Made by a program: the position numbers and the translations under genes. DNA of 64,000 bases. It comes from Ruminococcus sp. AF41-9 (lineage in GTDB: Bacteria > Bacillota > Clostridia > Lachnospirales > Lachnospiraceae). The stretch is from assembly GCF_003477525.1 (NCBI RefSeq), contig NZ_QUDO01000013.1, forward strand, positions 25,389 through 89,388, given 5' to 3'. A model generated the notes under the pieces. The model was given only the letters and a program-made list of their open reading frames with translations, searched no databases and was not told where the DNA came from. Positions 25,380 through 35,900 of this stretch are shown piece by piece (position 1 is the stretch's first letter; every line of letters begins with the position of its first letter).

Positions 25380-27518
25380 ATGGAATGGAAGATTTATGAA
25401 GAATGGCTTGATATTACCCTATACCGGCAGATGACGAACCTGATTTATAAGCTGTCATCTAATGAGGAAAAATATAAAATTTATATGCAATTAAAAGAAA
25501 ATGACATGTTTCTGGAAAAGCCGAAAGTAGACATGGAAACCGCTTATGGACTGCACTATCCGGGAGAAGTCCTGGAGCGCATTGGAGAACATCTGACCTT
25601 GACAAAGCAGACATACCGTGCCCTCGGACTTGCCCTGGCAAGGATGATGCCTTTACAGGAGACCTGTATGTTCAATGGGGCACAAAAGGATCTGTTCTGG
25701 AAAAAGATGAAACAGATTCTTGGAGAGAAAGACCTGTTTTTGATCAGTATCAATTATATCTGTGAGGAAAAGGAAAAGAATCGGTGGAAACAGGCCATGC
25801 ATGCGTATCCATTTGAGCGAGCAGAAGAAATGCTGTTTGCCATGTCCATCCTCCCAGATGATGAAACACTGTGGGAAGGCATAAAACAGAAACTTGCTGA
25901 CAGCTTTTCAAAGAACCGGAAGATATCCGTATTTACTGAATGGAATCTTTTCGTGTGGATGGTAGGCAAAGTAATGACCAAGCTTAAAGGGTATCGTAAA
26001 AAGGATCTGGATATCCTGAAACTGCTGGCAAAGTTAGCAGTCACAAATGCTAAAAATGCGGATGCCGTTTTGGAAAAACGTATGCGTATGTTTGGATATT
26101 CCGACAAAGAGACCGCTTTTTTAAATTTTGTACTGATGTATTTTGTAGAGAGACCCGATCGGATAAGCCTTTCAGGGTTGACAGCAGAAAAAATTGGTCT
26201 GAATGTATTAGAGGCATTTTTGCCCGGAAAAGAGACATATCCAGAAGAAGCATATGTACTTTGTTCACGGATTTTAAGAACATATGGGAAACTTTCTGTC
26301 CGTATCGACGGTAAAGAACGGCTGGAAAAATGCATGAATGAAACGTTCAGGGTGGAAAATGTAAAAACGTTTCTTACGTTGTTTCCATTTAGAAGTAATG
26401 AACCGGAAGAGTGGCACTACATTGATCTGACAGAAGAAAAATGGGATCCTCTGGTAAAAGAACTCTCTTCGGAAGAATTTGAAGCGTGTGTTACAGATAC
26501 TCTGAAAGGCAAAACATACAGTACGAAAAGTTTGTTGAAGTATCTGGAACGTTATGAAAACCTTACAGGAAAAAGATACCAGGATGTTTTCTGGAAAAAG
26601 AGTGAGCCGGAACTACATGTGGTTTTCAACCGGCTGATCCTGCATGGGATTTTGGATGGAAAAAAGTATCTGGAAGAGTTTGTAAAGGATTATAAAAATG
26701 AAGATCCAGATTTGGAAAAGAAATGGGAATTTATGGCAGGATATTTAAAAAGTGAAATAAAGGGTCTTTGTAATGAGCATTCCTATCCTATGCTGAAATT
26801 TCTGATCAATGAGATTGGAATGGATGGATGTGAATTCTTAAGCCCCTGGAGGATTTTAAAGGAAACTTTCTCCTTGGGATACTATGCTATCCAACATAGA
26901 GAGTGCGAATTTTTTTCGCCAGTTCTGGGAAAAGAGGAACACTGGGAACTGTTTTCAATGGTAGAAAAGAAGTTCTTTTATGAATATCCGGATATTTATC
27001 CAGAATACCTGACGGCCTTACTTTTAAAGGAAAGTACAGCACTTTGGATGGAACAGTCAGAAGCATATGAGCTTTCCAAATTGCTTCTCCCATTTATAAG
27101 CGATTCTTATCGAAGGGAAACCCTGTATCAGAAATATATGACAGAAGAGGATCGGAAAAGATATCAGGAACGGAAAGAATGGCTGAAGGAACAGAAAAAA
27201 CGGATGGAACGCTGGAAAACTGAAAAAAACATCAAACAGCAGTTTAACCAGATGTTACGGGAAAACAGGAAAACGGATAAGGAGCTTCAGTCTATTTATG
27301 AGTTTTACAAGAACGGGCGGTATTCATATGGCTATAAGAAACTCTACTGTAAGATCGTTTCCTCGTATTTAAAAGATGATTTCGCAGGAACAGCGAAAAA
27401 GCCTATGGCAAAAAAGGAAGCTCTGTATCTTCTTAAACTAGCAGAAAATATGTACCAGGACGAATGCATGGAGTTAACGGAGATTAACGGATTAATAGAA
27501 AGGGCAGAGGTAGCATGA
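25380..27518 (+). CDS. Large helical protein of unknown function (A)
   Basis: About 712 residues from ATG 25380 (AGGAGGAAA upstream; the frame opens earlier but crosses the terminator). It is almost wholly alpha-helical, rich in Leu, Lys and Glu, without an NTPase motif or a transmembrane segment. The C-terminal region has a charged coiled-coil stretch (ERKEWLKEQKKRMERWKTEK). Such solenoid-like proteins are often scaffolds. It overlaps the next, similarly large helical gene by 4 bases, so the two products are likely made in equal amounts and act together. Confidence 0.7.
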   Translation: MEWKIYEEWLDITLYRQMTNLIYKLSSNEEKYKIYMQLKENDMFLEKPKVDMETAYGLHYPGEVLERIGEHLTLTKQTYRALGLALARMMPLQETCMFNGAQKDLFWKKMKQILGEKDLFLISINYICEEKEKNRWKQAMHAYPFERAEEMLFAMSILPDDETLWEGIKQKLADSFSKNRKISVFTEWNLFVWMVGKVMTKLKGYRKKDLDILKLLAKLAVTNAKNADAVLEKRMRMFGYSDKETAFLNFVLMYFVERPDRISLSGLTAEKIGLNVLEAFLPGKETYPEEAYVLCSRILRTYGKLSVRIDGKERLEKCMNETFRVENVKTFLTLFPFRSNEPEEWHYIDLTEEKWDPLVKELSSEEFEACVTDTLKGKTYSTKSLLKYLERYENLTGKRYQDVFWKKSEPELHVVFNRLILHGILDGKKYLEEFVKDYKNEDPDLEKKWEFMAGYLKSEIKGLCNEHSYPMLKFLINEIGMDGCEFLSPWRILKETFSLGYYAIQHRECEFFSPVLGKEEHWELFSMVEKKFFYEYPDIYPEYLTALLLKESTALWMEQSEAYELSKLLLPFISDSYRRETLYQKYMTEEDRKRYQERKEWLKEQKKRMERWKTEKNIKQQFNQMLRENRKTDKELQSIYEFYKNGRYSYGYKKLYCKIVSSYLKDDFAGTAKKPMAKKEALYLLKLAENMYQDECMELTEINGLIERAEVA

Positions 27519-29950
27519 TGATTGAAAGAATATTAAAGCACATGAATATTTACAAGGAAATGAAAAATGCAGCAATTCCCTTGAAACTGATAGGAAAGAA
27601 AGGGGAAGATTTCTGTATGAATGCAGCCAGATTGGTAAATCAGCAAGAACTTTCCGGTCTGATGGAGGGGTTAAATGAGGAGACGATTTCTTCTCTGATG
27701 GACGATCCGGAAATGCTCACCTACTTGGGAAAAATGAACAAAAAGGATTTTTCTATTTTAGAACCAGACCGCATCAGAATGATAGTAGAATGTGCAGGAA
27801 ATGAAAAGCTGTCCGAATTTCCCTATGAAAAAATTGAAAAAGTATTGGCAGATAAGGAAATCCCGGACCGGATTGTATATGTTTATCTGAAATATTATGC
27901 TTTTCTGGAACCGAAAGAAGAGTTAAAGAAACAGCTTGTAGCAAGTCTTGAGACCTGCATTGGTGAGTTTGATGTTGCCCGGGCGGGGATAAAGATACGC
28001 ATGCTTTTGATAAATCCGGCTTTTTCAACGGAGCTTCTTTATGAGCTGCTCAAGGATGAGGAATCATTGGCATTACTTTTGAAGCAGGATCTGATGGAAC
28101 TTGTAAATTATTTATCCGAGTTTTGTAAAGAAACGGAAAGCTTAAATAAGAAACAGCTGGAAGAACTAAGCCGGCATCCAAAAGAAATTCGGAATGGACT
28201 GGAAGTGATTCTCACTCAGATTCCAAAAGAATGGCAGGCCTCTTTTCTTCACTTGTGGCTTTGGAACGAATCATTATATGCAGACATTCCAAAGCTGATA
28301 AGATTTTTGACAGGTCCGGATGCAGATTTTGAAAAGATTTCAAATGGAAAGGCAGCCTATGTGAACACTCTGTATGGAAATCCGCTTCCAGATATGGATC
28401 TTTATGAGCTGACTTTGGAAAAGACAGAGCTTATCCTGTATGCCATTACGAAACGGAAGAAACATTTCCTGGAACTTTTGCGAAAGAATGGAGACTGGCT
28501 TATAAACCTTGACAGGAATTCGTTGATTCTGGATGAAGAGGTTTATAAAAGATGCCTGAATCTAAATACTTTAAACGAGCAAAATTTAAGGGATTGTGAA
28601 TATATGGTAGTTCCCTGGAGAAAGAGTGAAGAATCACTGTTTTCGAAGCCTCGTGTATTTGAAGAATTGAAAATCCTGTACAATGTAAAAGCAGTCTATA
28701 TAGACCTGTATGATCGTTTAGCATACTCCAAAAGTGATGATCGTCTTCGGGTGATCCGTGAGTTGATAAAAAGAGACTGCCTGACAGATGCATTAGAGGA
28801 AAATCAGATTGAGCGATTGGCAGAAGCTTTGTCAAAAAAGTCGCTTTCCAGATGGATGCAGGAGGATTTTAAAAACATTCTGGATCTTCGGCATGAAACA
28901 GCCATATGGATTCTGATATTTTTAATGGATTTTACTGAACTTTTAAAAGAGCTTACAAGGGATAATCAGGTTTACTTCCTTTTACATAACCAGAATCTTT
29001 TAAATGGCTGTTCCGGATTACCTGCATTGATGGACAAACTGCTGGCCCAGGATCCTTCCTGGAAGAATTTAAAGACAGAATTGAATATTTCGGATGCTTT
29101 TGTCGCGGAAAATAAATCCAATATCCAGAAATTCATTTATGAAGGTGGCGCTGAGATCATGACTTCCTTTCTGAACAGGCAGCCGAAAAAGAAGGAAGAA
29201 ATCCGAAGAATCGTAAATGCTGAGTTATTAGGAAAATTCATGGAGCTGAAATACCATGGAGGAGATCTGGGACGGGAAATTGCTTTTCCAATAAAAAGAG
29301 ATACAGAAGAAATCTGGAAAGAAAAGCTGCTGCGCGTGGATTGTGGATGGGAAATCTGGGAAGAGGACAGCCTGCTTCCGGTCATGCAGATAGGAGAAGT
29401 ACCGCTGCGCAGCTGTATTTCCTATCGGAATGGTCCAAATTGTGATTGTCTGTTATCCTGTTTTGATGCAAATAAAAAAATTATATTTATCAAACACAAT
29501 GGTAAAATTGTATTTCGTGCAATCCTCCGTCTGACAAAGGGATCTTTTGTAGCTGCGGATGAAAGGAAGACGATTGAGTTTGTTGATGTGACTGTCAAAA
29601 GCGAACCACATGAAAATAAAGCAGAAGAACTGGTCTTGTTTTTGGAACGTTATTATCAAAGTGGACTTAGCGAACAGGAAATACGAAAAGCAGTAAATTT
29701 AACAGTTATGCTGGTAAGAGAAAAAGCAGAAAAACTTGGAGCAAGGCTTGTACTTAGCAGCAGTTATAAGAATGTTCTGGAAAATAAAAACTATGTTTTG
29801 ACAAACTTTTATATGTACATTTCTGCATCAAAAAATGGAAGCCAGTATCTGGATAGCCTTGGAGGGGCAGCTGGTGTCAGTGCTTCCGGAAGCTATACTT
29901 GTAATACATTTTTGTTAGAAGCAGAAGAGAGGAGAGAAGAGAGCTTATGA
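27515..29950 (+). CDS. Large helical protein of unknown function (B)
   Basis: 811 residues, start ATG 27515 overlapping the previous stop. The first 620 residues look like helical repeats (for example LSGLMEGLNEETISSLMDDP). The last 170 residues form a different, mixed domain with ISYRNGPNCDCLLSC, KIVFRAILRLTKG and YYQSGLSEQEIRK. No family is recognised. With the MoxR-vWA pair upstream, genes A and B may be partners or targets of that chaperone, which is inference from order only. Confidence 0.7.
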   Translation: MMIERILKHMNIYKEMKNAAIPLKLIGKKGEDFCMNAARLVNQQELSGLMEGLNEETISSLMDDPEMLTYLGKMNKKDFSILEPDRIRMIVECAGNEKLSEFPYEKIEKVLADKEIPDRIVYVYLKYYAFLEPKEELKKQLVASLETCIGEFDVARAGIKIRMLLINPAFSTELLYELLKDEESLALLLKQDLMELVNYLSEFCKETESLNKKQLEELSRHPKEIRNGLEVILTQIPKEWQASFLHLWLWNESLYADIPKLIRFLTGPDADFEKISNGKAAYVNTLYGNPLPDMDLYELTLEKTELILYAITKRKKHFLELLRKNGDWLINLDRNSLILDEEVYKRCLNLNTLNEQNLRDCEYMVVPWRKSEESLFSKPRVFEELKILYNVKAVYIDLYDRLAYSKSDDRLRVIRELIKRDCLTDALEENQIERLAEALSKKSLSRWMQEDFKNILDLRHETAIWILIFLMDFTELLKELTRDNQVYFLLHNQNLLNGCSGLPALMDKLLAQDPSWKNLKTELNISDAFVAENKSNIQKFIYEGGAEIMTSFLNRQPKKKEEIRRIVNAELLGKFMELKYHGGDLGREIAFPIKRDTEEIWKEKLLRVDCGWEIWEEDSLLPVMQIGEVPLRSCISYRNGPNCDCLLSCFDANKKIIFIKHNGKIVFRAILRLTKGSFVAADERKTIEFVDVTVKSEPHENKAEELVLFLERYYQSGLSEQEIRKAVNLTVMLVREKAEKLGARLVLSSSYKNVLENKNYVLTNFYMYISASKNGSQYLDSLGGAAGVSASGSYTCNTFLLEAEERREESL

Positions 29951-30159
29951 ATATACGAAGAGCAGGAAGAAAAGTAGTAAAAAATCAACATAAAAAGTAT
30001 GGCATATATCGGATTGGTTTTGTAAATATTTATGGTGAAGAAGATGAAACAGAATTGGACGCCATGAACATCAATGATCTGGAAAGATTATGGCTGTCTC
30101 TTTGTCCGGAATTTGAGTGCAAGGGAAACAGTGTATGCTATGTGGAACGGGTAGGTTAA
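29947..30159 (+). CDS. Small protein closing operon 1
   Basis: A 70-residue basic-then-acidic protein overlapping the preceding gene by 4 bases. It contains KYGIYRIGFVNIYGEEDETE and LDAMNINDLERLWLSLCPEF. No recognised family. It is the last gene of the block; after it comes a small hairpin (CCCGA/TCGGG at 30,168-30,183) without a T tract. Confidence 0.6.
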   Translation: MNIRRAGRKVVKNQHKKYGIYRIGFVNIYGEEDETELDAMNINDLERLWLSLCPEFECKGNSVCYVERVG

Positions 30160-30292
30160 AAAACACCCGATGCAACTCGGGGAAAAAGTGTCTTGTAAAG
30201 GTCATTCATTGATGCTAAGATAAAATAAACAAAAGCTTTTTCGAAAATTTCTTCATAACATAAAAAGAATAAAGTGGGAGGTGACAGCGAAC

Positions 30293-31138
30293 GTGGCAGA
30301 TGAAAAAATTGTGCCAGAGAACGGATTGGAAGTACGTTACGAAAGATATAAAGGTATTATTAAGAATTTTACACTCATGAGTGACATATTTATGAGAAAT
30401 GTTTTCAAACAGAGAGAATGCCTGGAATATGTTCTGCAGGTCATTATGGAAAAACAGGATCTGAAAGTAATTGATCAGATCATCCAGAAGGATTATAAGA
30501 ATCTGCAGGGACGATCTGCAATCATGGACTGTGTTGCCAGAGATTCCGAAGGCAAACAGTTTGACGTGGAGATCCAGCAGGATAATGAAGGTGCATCACC
30601 TAAGAGGGCACGTTACCATAGTGGTTTGATGGACATGAACACTTTAAATCCGGGTCAGGATTTTGATGAATTACCGGAAAGCTATGTGATCTTTATTACC
30701 AGGGATGACATCCTTGGGTATGGCTTTCCTATTTACCATATTGACAGGCATATCAAAGAAGCCGATGATAGCTTTCAGGACGAAGCACATATTATATATG
30801 TGAATTCCAGAAAACAGGAAGACACAGAACTTGGGAGACTTATGCATGATCTGCATTGTAAGAATGCTGATGAAATGCACAGTCCGGTTCTTGCAAAACG
30901 GGTACATGAATTAAAAGACACGCAGAAAGGAGTTGAGCTTATGTGCCATGAGATGGAGAAAATCTACAGTGAGGGAATGGAAAGTGGGGAGAAACGTGGT
31001 GAACTCAAAAAAGCAAAAGAAACAGCACTTTCACTTGCAGAAATGGGTCTGCCTGTTGAAAAAATTGCAAAAGCTGTAAATCATAATGTGAATGAAGTCC
31101 AAAAATGGATTGATGAAACTTTGTGTGTAACAAAATAA
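30293..31138 (+). CDS. Rpn/PDDEXK-type recombination-promoting nuclease or transposase-like protein
   Basis: About 281 residues. GTG 30293 is 10 bases after GGGAGGTGA; GTG 30281 lies within that site and is less likely. The core reads MSDIFMRNVFKQRECLEYVL, then IMDCVARDSEGKQFDVEIQQ, where D and E-x-Q give the PD-(D/E)xK nuclease motif. The C-terminal helix-turn-helix-like tail (GLPVEKIAKAVNHNVNEVQK) is typical of this family. These proteins promote RecA-independent recombination and are often duplicated. A second 3' copy lies at 36,489-36,721. Confidence 0.87.
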   Translation: MADEKIVPENGLEVRYERYKGIIKNFTLMSDIFMRNVFKQRECLEYVLQVIMEKQDLKVIDQIIQKDYKNLQGRSAIMDCVARDSEGKQFDVEIQQDNEGASPKRARYHSGLMDMNTLNPGQDFDELPESYVIFITRDDILGYGFPIYHIDRHIKEADDSFQDEAHIIYVNSRKQEDTELGRLMHDLHCKNADEMHSPVLAKRVHELKDTQKGVELMCHEMEKIYSEGMESGEKRGELKKAKETALSLAEMGLPVEKIAKAVNHNVNEVQKWIDETLCVTK

Positions 31139-31157
31139 TTGAAAAATCATTATAAAA

Positions 31158-31185
31158 GGGCAGGTCAGATTAGACTTGCCTTTTT
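31158..31185 (+). terminator. Terminator of the Rpn gene
   Basis: GGCAGGTC (31159-31166) pairs with GACTTGCC (31173-31180), followed by TTTTT. A related sequence follows the duplicated fragment near 36,740. Confidence 0.75.
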
Positions 31186-31390
31186 GCAATACAGTATATT
31201 TAGTTTTTTCAAAAAAGATGAAGGAGCAAATATGGGACAAAGATCTGTTCGAATAAATACTTTCTTTGTCTATAATTTGTGATTTTTGTTGTTTTATTTC
31301 GTATTATTTTTAAGAGTTAAAATTGCGTATTTAAAATTCAAGCTCTAATTGTAACAAAATAGTTCTAGCCCAAAATTAGAAGGAGAACAT

Positions 31391-31740
31391 ATGCATATGA
31401 TCATCAAAAAAAGAAAAATGTCTATCTTTATTGCAAAGTCCTTACATTGCCCCATATTCAATCAAAAGTATAGATAATGAAGCGTTACATGAAGAAGAAT
31501 TGGAAAAAATAGTTGTTTCAGCCAATGAACTCACAGTCCATTCCGTTGAAAAAAATTGCAACAATATCGTATTCGTTGCCATAAGAATGGTAATATAGCT
31601 GCTTTTACAATAAAAAATTTTACAAAAGATCAATTATTTTTAACTGAATACCTGCAAAATAAACTGCATTTATTTAATGAATTGATATATTTCCCTAAAA
31701 ATCAAGGTTTTTATAGGATTTTGAAACAAAAACAGGTAGT
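31391..31740 (+). pseudogene. Possible broken small gene upstream of the MBL gene
   Basis: Three short frames link up if two indels are allowed (near 31,437 and at the A run near 31,550). They read MHMIIKKRKMSIFIAK, then PYIAPYSIKSIDNEALHEEE, then RIRCHKNGNIAAFTIKNFTK and more. An AGGAGAAC site precedes the ATG at 31391. It may be a small third component of the MBL-trypsin cassette, or only a relic. The end is unclear because the last frame runs into the MBL start. The gap 31,186-31,390 holds no supported gene. Confidence 0.35.
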
Positions 31741-31775
31741 ATTTGACACTACCTTTCAAAAATGGGAGGGGAACA

Positions 31776-32915
31776 ATGGAAATAAACGGAGTTACCATAC
31801 AAATGCTTCCTGCTGCCTCGGGAGATTGTATATATTTGGAATTTCCAGATCCTGATTTTAGAATACTGATTGATGGAGGTTATGCAAAAACCTATCATAA
31901 GTACTTGAAAAAATTTTTGCTCAATCTGGCCGCCGAAGGAAAACGATTAAATTTAATCGTAGTCACACATATAGATAATGATCATATAAATGGAATCAAA
32001 TCGTTATTGCAAGAAAATGGGAACGCTAAAGATCCCCAGATTATAGGAATTGACGAGATCTGGTTTAATGGATTGGATCAGTGCATTGGTTCACGTAAAT
32101 CAGAACAGACAATGACTTTTTCCTTGGAAAATATTTTAGAAAGTATGTCTCCATCCCAAATTAACCTTGATTATGAAAATGGAAGTCAAAATATAAGTTA
32201 TATTAGCGGTTGTCATCTAGCCCAATTAATTCACTCTGGAGACTATCGTTGGAATATCTCAACCCAAAACAGTCTTGTATGCAAAGAACAAACTATTTTG
32301 TTTGGAGATTTAAAAATCAAAATATTAAATCCAACCATCAAAATTTTAAACGAAATGAAAGAAGATTGGCTTCATTATCTGAGTGAAAAATGTCACAAAA
32401 ATATTGAAATTACAAAGGCATTATTATTTGATGCTGCTTTTGAGGGATTCTTTCTAAATAATGAAATTGATGTAGAAATAGAGCAAGAGGAAATTTCATA
32501 TTCAGATGGATCATCGAATTGGTTGGATGAATATACCGAAAATAAAGAAACGGAAATGGATTCAAAAACAACAAACTGTTCATCAATTGCATTATTACTT
32601 GAATATAAGAATTTAAAAATGCTATTTCCCGGAGATAGTCCAATTCAGCTATTTGAAAACGAGCTTCCAGAGGAGTTTGACCTTATAAAGCTTCCACACC
32701 ATGGTTCAGTAAAAAATATTTCCTTGGAATTTATAAAAAACACAAAGGTAAAATATTATTTATTATCTACAGACGGGAACCGGTACGGGCATCCAGGAAA
32801 AGCGGTAATTGCAAATATAATAAAGCACACGGAAAATAACACTAAATTGATAAAAAATTACAACGTTAGCTTGCTTACTGGATTAGGAGAATTAGATGAA
32901 AGTTATAACGGATAA
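31776..32915 (+). CDS. Metallo-beta-lactamase-fold hydrolase
   Basis: 379 residues from ATG 31776 (GGGAGGGG upstream, better than the earlier open start). Metal-site motif T-H65-I-D67-N-D69-H70; later ligands in LFPGDSP and KLPHHGS. The opening ML(P)AASGDCIYLEF resembles the ComEC/Rec2-like MBL group. No signal peptide or membrane segment. It overlaps the trypsin-like gene by 20 bases, so both are translated together. Such MBL-plus-protease pairs are known from predicted bacterial conflict systems; the substrate may be a nucleic acid or a nucleotide, which is inference. Confidence 0.85.
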   Translation: MEINGVTIQMLPAASGDCIYLEFPDPDFRILIDGGYAKTYHKYLKKFLLNLAAEGKRLNLIVVTHIDNDHINGIKSLLQENGNAKDPQIIGIDEIWFNGLDQCIGSRKSEQTMTFSLENILESMSPSQINLDYENGSQNISYISGCHLAQLIHSGDYRWNISTQNSLVCKEQTILFGDLKIKILNPTIKILNEMKEDWLHYLSEKCHKNIEITKALLFDAAFEGFFLNNEIDVEIEQEEISYSDGSSNWLDEYTENKETEMDSKTTNCSSIALLLEYKNLKMLFPGDSPIQLFENELPEEFDLIKLPHHGSVKNISLEFIKNTKVKYYLLSTDGNRYGHPGKAVIANIIKHTENNTKLIKNYNVSLLTGLGELDESYNG

Positions 32916-35900
32916 AGAATTAGACGATACTACAGTTCAAATAAAATGCGGTGAAAACTACGGTACCGCATTTTTAATAAATGAAAACACAGCAATAACG
33001 GTGAAACATTGTCTTTATAATGACAAAGAAAAAAAATATGAAACAAATGCCGTGTTATTAGTTTACATAAATAATGAAGAAATAAAGATTAATGTAATTG
33101 TAGATAAACTGTTTGATAGTCGCTTTGACGAATTAGTTGTACTACATTGTGAAGAAAAAATTAATGTTCCAACACTTTATCTTGCATATGCAGATATCTG
33201 TATGTTTGAAGACTTAAAAGCAATTGGGTTTGGAAACAGCTATGAACGCAAAAAAAGATGGATTAAACTACAAAATAGTAATTTTATAAATAATGATATT
33301 TCTGAAAATATGATTTTAGATATGCAAAATTCCAAAGCTATAGATTATCGTGGCTTTTCTGGTGCCCTAATAGCCGATACCTATAATTATGTTGTCGGAG
33401 TAATCAAAAGTCAACTTAATGAAAATGGTAAAGCGAATGCATTGTTAGGAATTAGTCTAAAAAATCAGTTAGCATTCTGCAGAAAATATAATCTTCAAAT
33501 ACAGGATAGACAAAAAGCATTAGGCGATCATTGTGAAAAGGCAAGAATAACAGATTTTCGAGATGGTATAAATCAAAATGCATATTTTAAAAATAAGCAA
33601 TATGAAAACATTGCTTTTTCTATAAATTCGGGAGATGAAACGGAAGGTACAAGATTTTCGGAAGAAACAACAAATCCAGATTGCAAAGAACTTAATTGGA
33701 ATATTAAATATACAAGTATCGATGGTTTATTGGGAAATTCTAATAAACGTAGAAAAGAAAGAAAAGAGTTAGCCAAGCAATGGGCCAAAGAATTTGATTG
33801 GTATCCTGGATGGCTTACAGTTCCGGCAGATTTCAGGCAACAGGTAAAAAGTTATACCAATGGAAAAGAACTTTTACAATGTAGCGAAAAAGAATTAGAA
33901 TCTAATTTTGACTACTGTAATGAATTACTGGATTTTGCTTATGAATATACAAGGAGATATAAAAAATCTTGTTTGCCTTTAGATAAAAATATTGAGAATA
34001 ACTTATATAAAATATGGGATACTTTAAATTTTCACTCGGATTGGAAAGAAAAAAACAAGAATAAATGGTTTACAGTAGGGTTATATTTACTTGAAAACTA
34101 TAGACAAAATATGGATGAAGAAAAGTGGAACAGCATTTGTGACCTGCTTAAACCTTGCACAAATTTTATAGTTGATGGCAAATATTATTTGAAACTTGAA
34201 GAAATTCTTATGAATTTATTTAAAATGGATCTGGAAAAAGTTCAGCTAGAACTGGTATCATGCTTTTTAGAAGAAATGCCTTATGAGGTACGCTTAAGAT
34301 TCATTGGCGTAATGACTGAATGTGGTCTTAATGAGGAAGCACTGAAAGCAGTAGAAGAACTTACCAACGATATACAAAAGAATAATAATGAAATAGCAGA
34401 GAGCAGTCTCCAAAACGTATATTTGAAGTCTCTGCTGGTATGTGCATTGTATTTAAAAGAACATTTACTATTTTGTATGAATCCATATAAGGAAGAAACC
34501 AGAAAAAAATGCAATGAAATTAATAATGAGATTTCTAAATATAAAAAGTATTATAACTGGGATAAAGAAAAAATTCTGTTTACAGACGGTGCATTAACCT
34601 GGTTAAAAAAAGAATCTCCAGAACCGGAATTTGAATTAAATCGGGAATCCATTACTTTGGTTAGATCTGAGAACAATTGTTGGGAAGCATATTCTGTTTT
34701 TAAAAGCATTGAATATAGTGGATTTCCATTATATCTTCGAAGTAAAAGTTTACTGAATAATCAGCAGGATATTTTAGTAAAAAGCTTGCTATCTTACTAT
34801 CCTCAATATACATGGCAACTTTTACTTCGTCTTGGAAAAGCAGATGTGGTAAAAAAATGTATTACAAGAGAATATTTGCAATCAAAGAACAGAAAAGAAA
34901 TCGATGAACTTTTTGAATATGTATATAATGCGATAATAAATAATATAGGAAAATTTCAGAAATATGATCCATGGTATGACCAAAATATTTATACCTCTAT
35001 TGTAGCATCCGGAATTCCGATATTAGAAAGAATGTGTGCCGTATTGGATTCTGTGCAGCAGGGAAAAATGATAGACTTGATGATCCGATTGATCGAAGAA
35101 AATGCGGTGAAAGATCAAAGATTATTAAATCAATTCATTTCCTCTGTTATGAATCAAACCGCAGATTATATTAAAAGAACTAAAATAAATGCATTATTAA
35201 CCTGCTCAATGAAAAAAAGAGAAAATATACTTGGAGTAGTACAGCTTGATCCTTTTGATGTGTTTACAGAGTATGAATTATCAAATCCATTATATAGAAA
35301 AGCTCATCTTGAACCCAAAATTATTAAAGCAATATTTAATATAGGAAAACAACAGAAAATAAATCGAACCTCCGTATTGGCCAGAATGGGGCAGTTATAT
35401 ACATGGGGAAAATTAACCAAAGAACAAGAAGTTGCTTTTGGAGAACTATTATGGAGTAAACTTAATGAAGATACGCAGTTGCCAGATCTAGAACAATATT
35501 ATTTTTTTGTATTTATGAAATGGCCACATCCAGAAGAAATAGATCCCTTAAAAAGAATAAAAAAGAGTTTTATCAGTGAAAAAGTATCTTCAAAATGGAA
35601 AGAGGATATAAGAGGCAGGAATTTTACTGAAATATCATATTGGGAACAACTGGCGGTTTGGAATAGGTACTATGTAGATGAATGGTCTGCGAAAGAAAAA
35701 AAATGGTTTTTGGAACTGTTCATCGACTGTTGTTCAGATATGGTAAAATATTGGAAAGAAAGCAAATTCGATTTTCAATTTACTTTTTCAAAATGGCATA
35801 TGAAAATGATGATTCGTGCGATTGCATCTTTTGGCAGAAATGGATGGAAGGGAGTTAATCCGGTTCAGTCAAAAAAACTATGTACTCTGCTAAAAGAATT

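Larger units (their letters stand above)
16167..30159 (+). mobile_element. Resident element, operon 1 (SSB-RecD-AAA-vWA block)
   Basis: A continuous plus-strand operon of DNA metabolism and unknown genes with uniform style: dense purine-rich coding strand, strong ribosome binding sites, 4-base overlaps. The matching second block at 54,374-63,880 starts with a near-identical promoter and a related leader, so both belong to one larger element. Its nature (ICE, plasmid-like or phage-like) cannot be fixed from this window. Confidence 0.55.
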
